From Xanthomonas translucens pv. cerealis (GTDB lineage Bacteria; Pseudomonadota; Gammaproteobacteria; Xanthomonadales; Xanthomonadaceae): a DNA stretch of 64,000 bases. The notes under the pieces were generated by a model. That model was not told where the DNA came from, ran no database searches, and was given only the letters and a program-made list of their open reading frames with translations. Position numbers and translations under genes: made by a program. Location: positions 3,534,001 through 3,598,000 of the forward strand of contig NZ_CP038228.1 of assembly GCF_006838285.1 (NCBI RefSeq). The letters run 5' to 3'. This document shows, one piece after another, positions 7,664-16,618 of this stretch (its first letter is position 1; the number at the start of each line of letters is the position of its first letter).

Positions 7664-10171
7664 TCAGAACTTCAGCGACAGGTCGAGGAACACGCCGCGT
7701 CCGGCCAGGCCGAAGTACAGCGGCTGGTTGTCGGAGGAGCGCGCGCCGGCATAGCCGATCAAGGCGTGTCGATCGAGCAGGTTGTTGATGTCCATGCTGA
7801 TCGAATACCCCTTCAGGCCGTAAGGCCCATGCGTGCTGCGATAGCCCAGCGCCGCATCCAGGCTGGCGTAGCCGCCCAGGCGCTGGTCGTTGCCGAACAC
7901 GGTGGCGCCGCTGGCGTCAGTGCCGTTGTCCACGCCGTACTGCGCGCCGACCACTTTCTCCATCAACGAGCCGAAGTAGCCGCTGCCGCTGTTGTACAGC
8001 AGGCCCAATGCCCCAGTCACGTGCGGGGTGCCGGCGACCTGGGTGCTGCTGTGCTTGTAGGTGGCCTCGTTGTAGCTGGCGTTGGCGTATAGGCTCAGCG
8101 TCGGTGTCAGCGCATAGGTGGCTTCGGCCTCGACGCCGCGGTACACCGCGCCGCCGCCGTTGACGTAGGCGCTCTCGCTGCCGCTGTCGGTGGCGACCAG
8201 GGTCTGGCTGATGTAGTTGCTGAAATCGATGTAGTAGACGTCGGCGCCGAAGGTGAGGCCGCGCGCGGCGTAACTGGTGCCGAGCTGGTAGTTGCTGGTC
8301 AGCTCCGGCTGCAGGCCGCGGTCGCCGTTGAGTTCGATCACGTCGATCGGCGGCGCCAGGAAGCCGCGCGCGGCCTGCACGTAGCCGCTCCAGTGGTCGC
8401 TGAAGGCGTCGTGCAGGCTCAGCGACGGCAGCGTCGCGTCGTAGCTGGCGCTGCTGTAGGCCGGCGCCGGCGGCGTGCGCTTGTTGAGCTGCGCGTCGAG
8501 CTGGCGCTCCACCCGCGAATAGCGCACGCCGGGGCTGAGGGTCAGCGTGTCGCTCAGCTTCCAGTCGTACTGCACGTAGGGCTGCAGCGTGTCGGTGCGG
8601 TCGTGCAGCTGGTAGTTGTACAGATAGCCGTACTTGGTGCCGCTGGCCGCGCCGGTGCTCATGTCCACCGGCAGCTGGTTGCGTTCGTCCAGACTGCGCT
8701 CCACCCACACGCCGGTCTGCAACTGGCCCGGACCCAGATCGCGCGCCAGCCGCAGCACGTCGCCGAAGGCGTGGAAATCGTTGTCCGACAGCTTGCCGGG
8801 CACGTCGGTGGCCGACTTGGACAGCTTCTTGCCGGTGCTGGAGTAGAAGGTCACGCCGTTGTCGGCAGCGCTCTCGCTGGTGGGGATGCTGCTCTTGGCG
8901 GCGGTGTGGTCGAAGCTGTTGTAGTAGACCTTGTTGTCGAGGTCCCAGTCGCCCAGGCGCGTGCTCAGGCCCAGGTAGCTGAAGCTGGAATAGTACGCGG
9001 CGCTGTTGTAGCCGGTGTAGTTCTGCAGGGTCGGATCGTTGCCCAGGCCGTAGCGCCAGCCGTGCTGTTCGATCTGCGCGCGGGTGGCGCCCTGCATGGT
9101 GTTCTGGTGCTCCTGGTTGTAGCTGCTGACGAAGCTCAGCGTGGTCGCGTCGCCCAGCTCGGTGACGGTCTTGACGAAGGCGTGCTCGCGGCGGTCGTCG
9201 GTACCTTTCAGGTAGGTGTCGCTGGCTTCCTTGGACAGGTCGGCGAACACGCGGGTGTTGCCGATGTGCTCGTCGGCGCTGACCCCGGTGGACCAGGTGT
9301 CCCAGCTGCCGCCGGTAACGTACGCGGTGACCCCGTCCACCGCGCTGGGGTTGCGCGTGCGCAGCGCCAGCGTGCCGCCGAAGGTGGCGTTGCCGATGGT
9401 GGCGCCGCCGCCGGGGCCGCGGTCGATCTCGGCCTGGCCGAGTACGTGGTTGTTGAAGTAAGCGGACGTGGTGTGGTGCAGGTCGCTGGCGTCGCCGAAC
9501 GGGATGCCGTCGAAGGTGATGTTGAACTGGCCGTCCTGGAAGCCGCGGATGCTGATGCCTTCGTTCTTGCCCAGGCCCGGGCCTTCCGGCGAGGTGGTGA
9601 CCACGCTCGGCGCGTACTTGATGATGTCGTCGTAGTTCGCGTTCAGGCGCAGGCCGTCGCGGATGAAGCGTTCGTCGATCACCGAGGTCGGCTGGCTCGC
9701 CTCCAGCGGCGCGGCGCTGGGCGCGAGCGTGTCGACGCTGTTGGCGGTGACGTTGATCGGCGCCAGTTCGCGCGGGCCGTCGTCGCGGTCTCCGGGGTCG
9801 GCGGCCGGCGTGGCCGCGGCCTGCGGCGCGCGCGGGGCGGCGGCGCTGCGGGGCGCGGCCGCGGCGCTGCGCACGATGCTGACCGTAGTCGGCGTCGGCA
9901 TGCGGTAGTCCAGGCCGGTGCCGGCCAGCAACTTCTGCAATTGCTGCGCCGGTGCCAGCCCGGCCGGTGCGCCGTTGCTGCGCTGCCCGGCCGCCAGCGC
10001 CGGGTCGTACATCAGTTGCAGGCCGCTGTTGCGGGCGAACAGCTCCAGCGCCTGATCCAGCGGCATCGGCGCGGTCGCCGGCGCAGAGGCGGCGACGGGG
10101 GCCGACCAGGCCGGTAGCGAAGCGCTGCTGCCGAGCAGCAGGGCGATGGAAACGACGAGCGTGTTGCGCAT
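7664..10171 (-). CDS. TonB-dependent receptor with N-terminal STN signalling domain
   Basis: An outer-membrane transporter of 835 residues. After the signal peptide (about 24 residues) an STN domain (PLDQALELFARNSGLQLMYD to DYRMPTPTTVSIV, about residues 38-105) is the part that talks to FecR. A proline-rich linker follows, then the plug (GISIRGFQDGQFNITFDGIP, RGPGGGATIGNATFGG) and a 22-strand barrel ending in a C-terminal Phe (VFLDLSLKF). The receptor is downstream of fecI-fecR and upstream of the phosphatase in one leftward unit. By family logic, ligand binding should activate the sigma factor. The ligand is unknown: a ferric chelate is usual, but phytate-linked iron is suggested by the neighbour. 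Confidence 0.9.
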   Translation of the reverse strand: MRNTLVVSIALLLGSSASLPAWSAPVAASAPATAPMPLDQALELFARNSGLQLMYDPALAAGQRSNGAPAGLAPAQQLQKLLAGTGLDYRMPTPTTVSIVRSAAAAPRSAAAPRAPQAAATPAADPGDRDDGPRELAPINVTANSVDTLAPSAAPLEASQPTSVIDERFIRDGLRLNANYDDIIKYAPSVVTTSPEGPGLGKNEGISIRGFQDGQFNITFDGIPFGDASDLHHTTSAYFNNHVLGQAEIDRGPGGGATIGNATFGGTLALRTRNPSAVDGVTAYVTGGSWDTWSTGVSADEHIGNTRVFADLSKEASDTYLKGTDDRREHAFVKTVTELGDATTLSFVSSYNQEHQNTMQGATRAQIEQHGWRYGLGNDPTLQNYTGYNSAAYYSSFSYLGLSTRLGDWDLDNKVYYNSFDHTAAKSSIPTSESAADNGVTFYSSTGKKLSKSATDVPGKLSDNDFHAFGDVLRLARDLGPGQLQTGVWVERSLDERNQLPVDMSTGAASGTKYGYLYNYQLHDRTDTLQPYVQYDWKLSDTLTLSPGVRYSRVERQLDAQLNKRTPPAPAYSSASYDATLPSLSLHDAFSDHWSGYVQAARGFLAPPIDVIELNGDRGLQPELTSNYQLGTSYAARGLTFGADVYYIDFSNYISQTLVATDSGSESAYVNGGGAVYRGVEAEATYALTPTLSLYANASYNEATYKHSSTQVAGTPHVTGALGLLYNSGSGYFGSLMEKVVGAQYGVDNGTDASGATVFGNDQRLGGYASLDAALGYRSTHGPYGLKGYSISMDINNLLDRHALIGYAGARSSDNQPLYFGLAGRGVFLDLSLKF

Positions 10172-10288
10172 GGGACGTGCTACCGGAGGGGAGAGGAAGG
10201 CGGCCGTGCGTATGCAGCGCGACGGCCATGCCTCCCTAGGAGTGCCGCACAGCGCCGCGCGGCTACCGGTAATTGCATGAATTTTTTC

Positions 10289-11371
10289 TTACATCGGCGC
10301 CGGCGCGCTGCGGATCGTCACCGCGTGGGCGTCGCGGTGCACCTGCACGTTCGGCAGGCTGCCCAGATAGGCGACGAAGGCGTCCGGATCGCGCAGGTGG
10401 AACACGCCACTGATGCGGCGCGCGGCCAGCGCCGGGTCGGCGATGCGCAGCGGCTGCGTGGTGTAGGCGTTGAACAGCCGCGCCACCTCGCCCACGCTGC
10501 GGTCGTGCACGCCGATCTGCGCCGGTAGCCAGGCGGTGGCGCCGGCGATGTCGGCGTGCGCGTCCAGTCCCAGCAACTGGCCGCGCGCATCCAGCCGCGC
10601 CTGCTGGCCGCCGCCCAGGTCCGCCAGCTGCGCGCCCTCGCTGGGCAACGCGTTGCGCCGCCACCACGGATGCGCGCCGCGCAGCACGTGCACGCGTCCC
10701 TGCAGCACGGTGACGCGGGTGGCACCGTCGTGTTGGTCGACGCCGAACACGGTGCCGATGTCGCGCAGCACCAGCGTACCGACGCTGACCCGCAGCGGCC
10801 GCGCCGGATCGTGGCCGAGATCGAACAGCGCCTTGCCGCGCAGCAGCGCGATGTCGCGGCGCTGCGCGCCGTAGCGCACGGCGATGGCGCTGCCGCGGTC
10901 CAGGCGCACCACGCTGCCATCGGCCAGCGCGACCTCGCGCCCGGCATCGGCGGCGGCGGCGTAGACCGACGCCGCGACGCTGGCCGGCGCCGCCAGTTGC
11001 GTGGCCACGCCCACTGCGGCCAGCGCGAGCACCGCGGCCAGGCCCAACGCCCGGCGCCGGCTGCGCTTGCGCGCGTGCGCCGCCGCGCGCGCGCGCGGCG
11101 CGGCACCGCGGCCGAGTTCGGGCCGCAACGGCACCACCACCGCGCCGCTGTGGCGCGCATGCGCACACAACTGCTCGCTGCTGGCCTGCTGCGCGTGCGC
11201 CGCGGTCTGCAGGTCCTGGTGCAGGTGGGCGATGCCCAGGTATTCGGCCACGTGCGCCGGCGATTGCCGCAGCCACGCCAGAAATTCGGCCTGCTGCACC
11301 GGCGCCAGCGGCGCCTCGCGCTGTGCCAGGTACCAGGCCGCGGCCGCCGCGGCGATCGGCGACTCACGCAT
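10289..11371 (-). CDS. FecR-type anti-sigma regulator
   Basis: A 360-residue inner-membrane regulator. The N-terminal DUF4880 region contains AAAAWYLAQREAPL and FLAWLRQSPAHVAEYL. One membrane helix (LGLAAVLALAAVGVAT) lies near residue 105. The periplasmic FecR domain includes GREVALADGSVVRLDRGSAI and GTVFGVDQHDGATRVTVLQG. FecR holds the partner sigma factor until the receptor's STN domain signals. The start overlaps the end of the sigma gene by 8 bases, showing translational coupling. A 117-base gap separates its stop from the receptor. Confidence 0.9.
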   Translation of the reverse strand: MRESPIAAAAAAWYLAQREAPLAPVQQAEFLAWLRQSPAHVAEYLGIAHLHQDLQTAAHAQQASSEQLCAHARHSGAVVVPLRPELGRGAAPRARAAAHARKRSRRRALGLAAVLALAAVGVATQLAAPASVAASVYAAAADAGREVALADGSVVRLDRGSAIAVRYGAQRRDIALLRGKALFDLGHDPARPLRVSVGTLVLRDIGTVFGVDQHDGATRVTVLQGRVHVLRGAHPWWRRNALPSEGAQLADLGGGQQARLDARGQLLGLDAHADIAGATAWLPAQIGVHDRSVGEVARLFNAYTTQPLRIADPALAARRISGVFHLRDPDAFVAYLGSLPNVQVHRDAHAVTIRSAPAPM

Positions 11372-11879
11372 AGCGCGCCATGCCCTGCCGACACACCGCC
11401 AGCCCCTTGATGATGTATTTCTTGACCATGTGGCTGGAGATCTGCAATCGCTCGGCGATGTCCTGGTAGCCGAGTTCGTCGCGGTAGCGCAGCACCATCG
11501 CCGCGCGGCATTTCGGCGGCAGCCGCGCCATCAGTTCGGCCAGGCGCTGCCGGCGTTGCTCGCGGTGCACGTGCGCATCGGCTTCGCACGGCACCGCCAG
11601 CCGCTCCAGCACCTCGTCCAGGCAGGTGTCGCGCTGCGTGCTGCGCTGGTTGAGCAGCGCGTGCTCGCGCATCAGGTTGGCGGCGATGGTGAACAGGTAG
11701 GCCTCCGGATTGGCGATCTCCGGGGCATGCGCCTCGCTGCGTTGCAGGCGCAGCCACACTTCCTGCACCAGGTCCTCGGCGTCCCAGGCCGCGGCGCGGC
11801 GACGCAGGAAATAGCGGCTCAGCGACGGCCGCCATTGCAGGAACAGCCGCGACAGGGCTGGCAAGGGTTCGGGACGCAC
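11364..11879 (-). CDS. FecI-type ECF sigma factor
   Basis: Region 2 (YFLRRRAAAWDAEDLVQEVWLRL, a longer run around the DAEDLVQEV core) and region 4 (LPPKCRAAMVLRYRDELGYQDIAE..ISSHMVKKYIIKGL) of an iron-type extracytoplasmic sigma factor are plain. The expected size of ~171 residues fits a GTG start at 11879 (VRPEPLPALSR). The frame stays open up to an ATG at 12080, but that extra ~67-residue stretch is Arg/Pro-rich and unlike the family. It should direct transcription of the receptor operon together with FecR. Confidence 0.85.
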   Translation of the reverse strand: MRPEPLPALSRLFLQWRPSLSRYFLRRRAAAWDAEDLVQEVWLRLQRSEAHAPEIANPEAYLFTIAANLMREHALLNQRSTQRDTCLDEVLERLAVPCEADAHVHREQRRQRLAELMARLPPKCRAAMVLRYRDELGYQDIAERLQISSHMVKKYIIKGLAVCRQGMARYA

Positions 11880-12185
11880 CAGGCGCTCGCAGGATCGGAA
11901 AGGCCTGCGATGCTGGTCGCGGCGGATGACAATCCGATGACGCACGGGCCGCGCGGGTACGGATGCGGGGCCGCGCGCCCAGCCGACATTCAGTTGCACG
12001 CCGGGGTAGGCGTGGTGCGCTCGATCGGCGGGTGTAGCGCGGCCGATGACCGGGGCGGCCGCGGGCGGGCGGCGTTCCACATGCGGGATAGGATGTCCTT
12101 CGCAGCGGCCTTCCGTTGCGCCGGACCCGCTCCATGTTCAAGGCATTGCCGCCTTTGCGCCGGCGTTCGCACCAAGGACATCGTC

Positions 12186-13265
12186 ATGACCGACCCCGTC
12201 GTCCAGATCAAGCCGCTCGGCTTTCCATGGGAAACGATCGACCCGTTTCTGTTCTGCGTCTATCACGACGACGCCTATCCCGCCGGCAACGGCGCGATGG
12301 GTCCGGCGGCGTCGCTCGCGGGCCGCGCCATCGGCCAGGACTTCAGCCGCAAGGACGGCTGGAGCATGTACCACGGCGAGCAGATCCCCGGCTTTCCCGG
12401 CCACCCGCACCGCGGCTTCGAGACCGTGACCATCGTGCGCCAGGGGCTGATCGACCATGCCGATTCGCTCGGCGCGGTGGCGCGCTTCGGCGCCGGCGAC
12501 GTGCAGTGGCTGACGGCCGGTGCCGGCATCGTCCATTCGGAGATGTTCCCGCTGCTCGAAACCACCGCACCCAACCCGCTGGAACTGTTCCAGATCTGGC
12601 TCAACCTGCCGGCGCGCAGCAAGATGGTGGCGCCGCACTTCACCATGTTCTGGGCGCACGACCTGCCGCGCTTCAGCGCCAGCGATGACGCCGGCCGCAG
12701 CACCGAGGTGGCCTGCGTGGCCGGTCGCATCGGCCCGGTCGACGCCGCGCCCGGCGCGGCAGGCGGCCCGCTGGCGCCGCCACCGGATTCGTGGGCGGCG
12801 CAGGACGATGCCGACGTGGCGATCTGGACGATCCGCATGGCGCCCGGCGCACGCTGGACGCTGCCCGCCGCGCAAGGTCGCGGCACGCGCCGCAGCCTGT
12901 ACTTCTTCAAGGGCGCAGCGGTGACCGTGGGCGGACGCGACGTGCAACGCCACGCCGCCATCGAATTGCGTGCCGACCAGGCGGTGGAGCTGGTCAACGG
13001 CGATCTGGACGTGAGCGAGTTCCTGGTGCTGCAGGGCCGGCCGATCGCCGAACCGGTGGCCCAGCACGGCCCGTTCGTGATGAACACCCAGGCCGAGATC
13101 GCCCAGACCATGGCCGACTACCGCCGCACCCAGTTCGGCGGCTGGCCATGGAACGACGAGGCGCCGGTGCACGGCAGCGATCCGGCCCGCTTCGCGCGAC
13201 ACCCGGATGGGCGCGAGGAGCGGCCGGCACCGCACGCGGCAGCCGCGGACATCGCGAACGGTTAG
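12186..13265 (+). CDS. pirin-family cupin protein
   Basis: A 359-residue bicupin. The N-terminal pirin metal-site motif is seen as GFPGHPHRGFETVTIVRQG, followed by DHADSLG, TAGAGIVHSEMF and FQIWLNLPA. The second cupin covers the C-terminal half (GARWTLPAA, LYFFKGAAVTVGG). Pirins bind a single metal ion; some bacterial ones are quercetinases or regulators of metabolic enzymes, and the exact role here is not evident. The ATG at 12186 has an AAGGA ribosome site 9 bases upstream and is preferred over far upstream starts. It is divergent from fecI. Confidence 0.88.
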   Translation: MTDPVVQIKPLGFPWETIDPFLFCVYHDDAYPAGNGAMGPAASLAGRAIGQDFSRKDGWSMYHGEQIPGFPGHPHRGFETVTIVRQGLIDHADSLGAVARFGAGDVQWLTAGAGIVHSEMFPLLETTAPNPLELFQIWLNLPARSKMVAPHFTMFWAHDLPRFSASDDAGRSTEVACVAGRIGPVDAAPGAAGGPLAPPPDSWAAQDDADVAIWTIRMAPGARWTLPAAQGRGTRRSLYFFKGAAVTVGGRDVQRHAAIELRADQAVELVNGDLDVSEFLVLQGRPIAEPVAQHGPFVMNTQAEIAQTMADYRRTQFGGWPWNDEAPVHGSDPARFARHPDGREERPAPHAAAADIANG

Positions 13266-13309
13266 CGCGTGTGGAAACGTAGCGCGCCGTGCTGTGCACA
13301 TGCCGCTTG

Positions 13310-13506
13310 TCCCTTCTCCCTCGGGACTATGGCTTCCTTTTCGGGGGAAGGTTGAACCTGCTGTCCCTTCTCCCCTCGGGAGAAGGTGGCCCAAAGGGCC
13401 GGATGAGGGTACGGGCGGAGCCTCGCGCACCCAAACTCCGCGAGTCGCTTTCGCGCCGGTTCGCGCCGGAACCTCACCCCAACCCCTCTCCCGGCGGGAG
13501 AGGGGC
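13310..13506. repeat. cluster of CCTTCTCCC/GGGAGAGGG palindromic repeats
   Basis: Three imperfect palindromes of a second repeat family (CCCTTCTCCCTCGGGA, TCCCTTCTCCCCTCGGGAGA, AACCCCTCTCCCGGCGGGAG) fill the gap between two convergent genes. They can form hairpins and may terminate transcription from both sides. The same family recurs near 28.35, 28.54, 62.53 and 63.24 kb. Confidence 0.8.
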
Positions 13507-13510
13507 TACA

Positions 13511-14113
13511 TCAGTAGCGCGCCGAGGCCAGCGCCTGCGCGCGCTCCAGTTGCTCGGCGATGCGCTTGCGCGCCTGCTGCAGTTCCTGCCTGGTCGCGTC
13601 CTGTTGCGCCGCCGGCACCAGTTCGGCATCGATCACCGCCAGCGCATCGGAATAGCTGCGCACCATCGTCGCCATGTAGGCGTTCATGTAAGCCGAATCG
13701 TCCGTCTCCTGGTCCAGCGCCTGCAGTTGCGCCTTGCCTTTGGCCACTTGCGCGGCGATCTTCTGCGCATCGCCGGGACCACCTTTGCCTGCGTCCGCGG
13801 CCGCGGCGCCCTGATGCGCGGCGACCACTTCGCGGGCGAAGTCGGCGACGCTGCCGCTGACGTTGCGCGACAACGCCTGCTGCGACAGCGCCACCGCGTT
13901 GCCCTCCAGCACCTGCAGCATCGCCTTGGCCGAGGCGTCGCCGGCGATCGGCGCACGCCCGCTTTCGCCGCCGACCGGGGCTACGGTCGGGGCCGGCGAG
14001 GTCGCCGGTGCGGTGCGCGAGGTCTGCTCGCCCGGCTTGCCGCAGCCGCTCAGCGCCACGGCGGCCAGCGCCGCGAGAATCGAAAGCCGGATGGTGATGC
14101 GCCTCGGGGTCAT
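13511..14113 (-). CDS. predicted lipoprotein, DUF4142-like
   Basis: A 200-residue protein with a lipobox (ALAAVALSGCGK; the cysteine near residue 24 would be lipidated). A Ser/Thr/Pro linker follows, then an all-helical domain with SVADFAREVVAAHQ, YMNAYMATMVRSYSDALAVID and a C-terminal Q/R/E-rich helix. This helical pattern resembles DUF4142-type, ferritin-like envelope proteins, but the resemblance is loose. Function unknown. It is transcribed alone, toward the repeat cluster. Confidence 0.72.
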   Translation of the reverse strand: MTPRRITIRLSILAALAAVALSGCGKPGEQTSRTAPATSPAPTVAPVGGESGRAPIAGDASAKAMLQVLEGNAVALSQQALSRNVSGSVADFAREVVAAHQGAAAADAGKGGPGDAQKIAAQVAKGKAQLQALDQETDDSAYMNAYMATMVRSYSDALAVIDAELVPAAQQDATRQELQQARKRIAEQLERAQALASARY

Positions 14114-14237
14114 GGGATGCTCCTGGTTTGCCAGCGCCTACCTTGCCCAGGCGCGGCGCAAACCCGCGTGAATCGCATGCGCCGGCCGCTAGAATGGCGA
14201 CATCGCCAGCACGGCTGCAGAGCGTTCCAATCCGCCG

Positions 14238-14978
14238 ATGACCCTCGCGCCCGACACCCGCGCGCCGCGCAAGCGCGTGGCGCTGTACGAAGACGTGGCC
14301 GAGCGGCTGCGGCAGAAGATCTACGACTACGTGCTGCCGCCGGGCGAGTGGATCGACGAGCCGGCGCTGGTCGCCGAACTGGGCATCAGCCGCACCCCGT
14401 TGCGCGAGAGCCTGAAGCTGCTCGCCGCCGAAGGCCTGGTGCAGATCGAGCCCGGCCGCGGCGCGCGCGTGACCAGGCTGAACCTGGAAGACCTCAACGC
14501 GCTGTTCCCGGTGATGGCGCTGCTGGAAGGCCGCTGCGCCTACGAGGCGGTGCGCAAGGTCGACGCCGCCGGCCTGGCGCGGCTGGAAGCGCTGCACGCA
14601 CGCATGGAGCAGGCGGCCGACGAAGGCGACCTGGCCGAGTACTACCGGCAGAACTACCTGATCCATGAATCGGTGCAGGAATTCGCCGGCAATCCCTGGC
14701 TGATCCGCGTCACCCACGACCTGCACCGCATCCTCAAGATGCACCGCGGGCGCCAGCTGCTGGCGCCCGGACGCATGCAGCAATCGCTGTGCGAACACCG
14801 CGAACTGATGGACTGCTTCCGCCGCGGCGACGCCGAAGGCGCCGAGCGCACCATGAACCGGCACCTGCAAAGCCAGGGCAACGCCCTGGCGATGTACGTG
14901 GCCGCCGGCGGCAAGTTGAATGTGCCGGCGCCGTTGCCTTGTGGGCGGGACGCGCGAGGCGCGACGCGGGAGTCGTAA
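14238..14978 (+). CDS. GntR-family regulator, FadR/FCD subfamily
   Basis: A 246-residue transcription factor. The winged helix is at residues ~18-85 (VAERLRQKIYDYVLPPGEWI, LVAELGISRTPLRESLKLL, EGLVQIEPGRGARV). The C-terminal FCD ligand domain includes ALLEGRCAYEAVRK and the metal-binding His pattern (LIHESVQEF, HDLHRILKMH, CEHRELMD). It lies next to the malonate genes, facing the carrier gene. GntR proteins control malonate operons in other bacteria (MdcY type), so this is the likely local regulator, with a small-acid effector. A palindrome upstream of mdcA is a candidate target. Confidence 0.85.
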   Translation: MTLAPDTRAPRKRVALYEDVAERLRQKIYDYVLPPGEWIDEPALVAELGISRTPLRESLKLLAAEGLVQIEPGRGARVTRLNLEDLNALFPVMALLEGRCAYEAVRKVDAAGLARLEALHARMEQAADEGDLAEYYRQNYLIHESVQEFAGNPWLIRVTHDLHRILKMHRGRQLLAPGRMQQSLCEHRELMDCFRRGDAEGAERTMNRHLQSQGNALAMYVAAGGKLNVPAPLPCGRDARGATRES

Positions 14979-15034
14979 AAAGCGGCGCTTCAGGTTTTGC
15001 CACTGCAAGGCACTCGCGGAGAGCCATACACACA

Positions 15035-15067
15035 AAAGCGCCGCCCCAGGGGACGGCGCTTTTTTTG
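15035..15067. terminator. rho-independent terminator between convergent genes
   Basis: The stem AGCGCCG (15037-15043) pairs with CGGCGCT (15054-15060), extended by CCCC/GGGG in the loop. It is followed by T7 on the plus strand and preceded by AAAA. It would end the GntR gene strongly and could work weakly for the leftward carrier gene. Confidence 0.85.
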
Positions 15068-15127
15068 TTCAACGCGTTGCGGATCGGGAAGCGCGATCGG
15101 CGGTCGCCGCTCCCCGGTCCGCGTCCC

Positions 15128-16483
15128 TCACAACCAGCCCGGCACCACCAGCAGCAGCCACGCCAGCAGCGGGCCGAACAGGACCACCAGGCCGCTGTAG
15201 ATCAGGAAGCGCTTGTACAGCGACTCGCGTTCGTCCGGGGCGGCCGAGGCCACCACCAGCGCGCCGTTGGTCGAGAATGGGCTCACGTCCACCACCGTGG
15301 ACGAAATCGCCAGCGCGCAGATCACCCCGGCCGCGCCGAGCTGGCCCTGCAGCAGGAACGGCACCGCCAGCGGGATGGTCGCGCCCAGCACCGCCGCCGA
15401 CGAGGCGAACGCGGAGACGATGCCGCCGACGTAGCACACCAGCAGCGCGCCGAGCAGCGGGATGCCGATGTCGGACACGCCGTTGCCGATGTAGTCCACC
15501 GCCCCGCTCTGCTGCAGCACCGCCACGTAGGTGACCACGCCGCTGATCAGCAGCACCGTGGACCAGCTGATGCCGTCCACCGCACCGTTCTGCGCCTTCG
15601 GCGACAGCAGCGCCAGCACCACCGCCACGGTCATCGACACCAGGCCGACATTGAGGTTGTAGAGCAGCGAGGCGATGCCCAGGCCGAGCAGGCCGAACAG
15701 GGTCAGCACCCGATCGCGGTTCAGGCTCATCGTCTCCAGCGCCACCGGATCGGTGGACAAGGTGCCGCCGCCGGCCGACAGCAATGCGCCATGGCCTTCG
15801 ATCGCGAACTGGCGATGCGAGGACTGATCGCCCACCGGCACGGACGCGGCGGTGGCCAACGACGGCGCATGGCCGCGCCGCAGCAACGCCAGGCCGCCGA
15901 AGGCAAAGAAGCAGATCAGCGCCATCAGCAGGTTGAAGCCGAGACTGGTCAGGAACACCGCCATCTCGGTCACGTCCAGCCCGGCCTTCTCCACCACCTT
16001 GTTGGTGATCCCGCCGTACACGCTGATCGGCGAAAAGCCGCCGGCCTGCGCGCCATGGATCACCAGCAACCCCATCAGCAACGGACTGATCCGGTACTGC
16101 CTGGCGAAGCGCAGCGCGACCGGGCCGATGATCGCCACCGCCGCCGGTCCCAACGCGCCGAACGCGGTCAGTACCGCGGTGACCATGAACATCACCCACG
16201 GGATCGCCACGATCTTGCCGCGGACCGCGCGCACCGCCCAATGCACCAACAGATCGATGGTGCCATTGTTGCGCGCGATCGCGAACAGATAGGTGATGCC
16301 GACCAGGGTCAGGAACAGGTCGCCGGGAAACCCGGACAGGACCTCCTTCCCGTCCATGCCGACCCAGACGCCACCGATGATGAAGGCCAACGCGAACGCG
16401 ACGGCACCCATGTTGACCGGCAACGCCGTGGCCACGATGAACATGACGATCAAGCCGATGATCGTCGCGATTTGTGGACTCAT
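15128..16483 (-). CDS. matC: MatC-type malonate/dicarboxylate carrier
   Basis: A 451-residue integral membrane protein with about 12 hydrophobic segments. The N-terminus matches the MatC_N region (TIIGLIVMFIVATALPVNMG, FPGDLFLTLVGITYLFAIA), and IHGAQAGGFSPISVYGG matches the family's conserved loop. Rhizobial MatC carries malonate. Its position as the last gene of the mdc operon supports malonate uptake feeding the decarboxylase. It starts 135 bases after mdcH. The size is normal and no damage is seen. Confidence 0.85.
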   Translation of the reverse strand: MSPQIATIIGLIVMFIVATALPVNMGAVAFALAFIIGGVWVGMDGKEVLSGFPGDLFLTLVGITYLFAIARNNGTIDLLVHWAVRAVRGKIVAIPWVMFMVTAVLTAFGALGPAAVAIIGPVALRFARQYRISPLLMGLLVIHGAQAGGFSPISVYGGITNKVVEKAGLDVTEMAVFLTSLGFNLLMALICFFAFGGLALLRRGHAPSLATAASVPVGDQSSHRQFAIEGHGALLSAGGGTLSTDPVALETMSLNRDRVLTLFGLLGLGIASLLYNLNVGLVSMTVAVVLALLSPKAQNGAVDGISWSTVLLISGVVTYVAVLQQSGAVDYIGNGVSDIGIPLLGALLVCYVGGIVSAFASSAAVLGATIPLAVPFLLQGQLGAAGVICALAISSTVVDVSPFSTNGALVVASAAPDERESLYKRFLIYSGLVVLFGPLLAWLLLVVPGWL

Positions 16484-16618
16484 GCGCCCTCCCGAGCTTG
16501 CTGGATCCGTCCCACTGCCGCGAATGGCCGCCCGCCATTCTGGGTCGATCGCCCACTGCCAACCGCCGTTGCGGCGCGACGGCGGCCATCGCCGTCCCCC
16601 CTCGCCGCCGCAGCCGCC

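Noticed and set aside
11880..12080. Longer start for the FecI sigma factor at 12080
   Set aside because: The additional residues are Arg/Pro-rich and unlike FecI, whose normal size fits a GTG at 11879.
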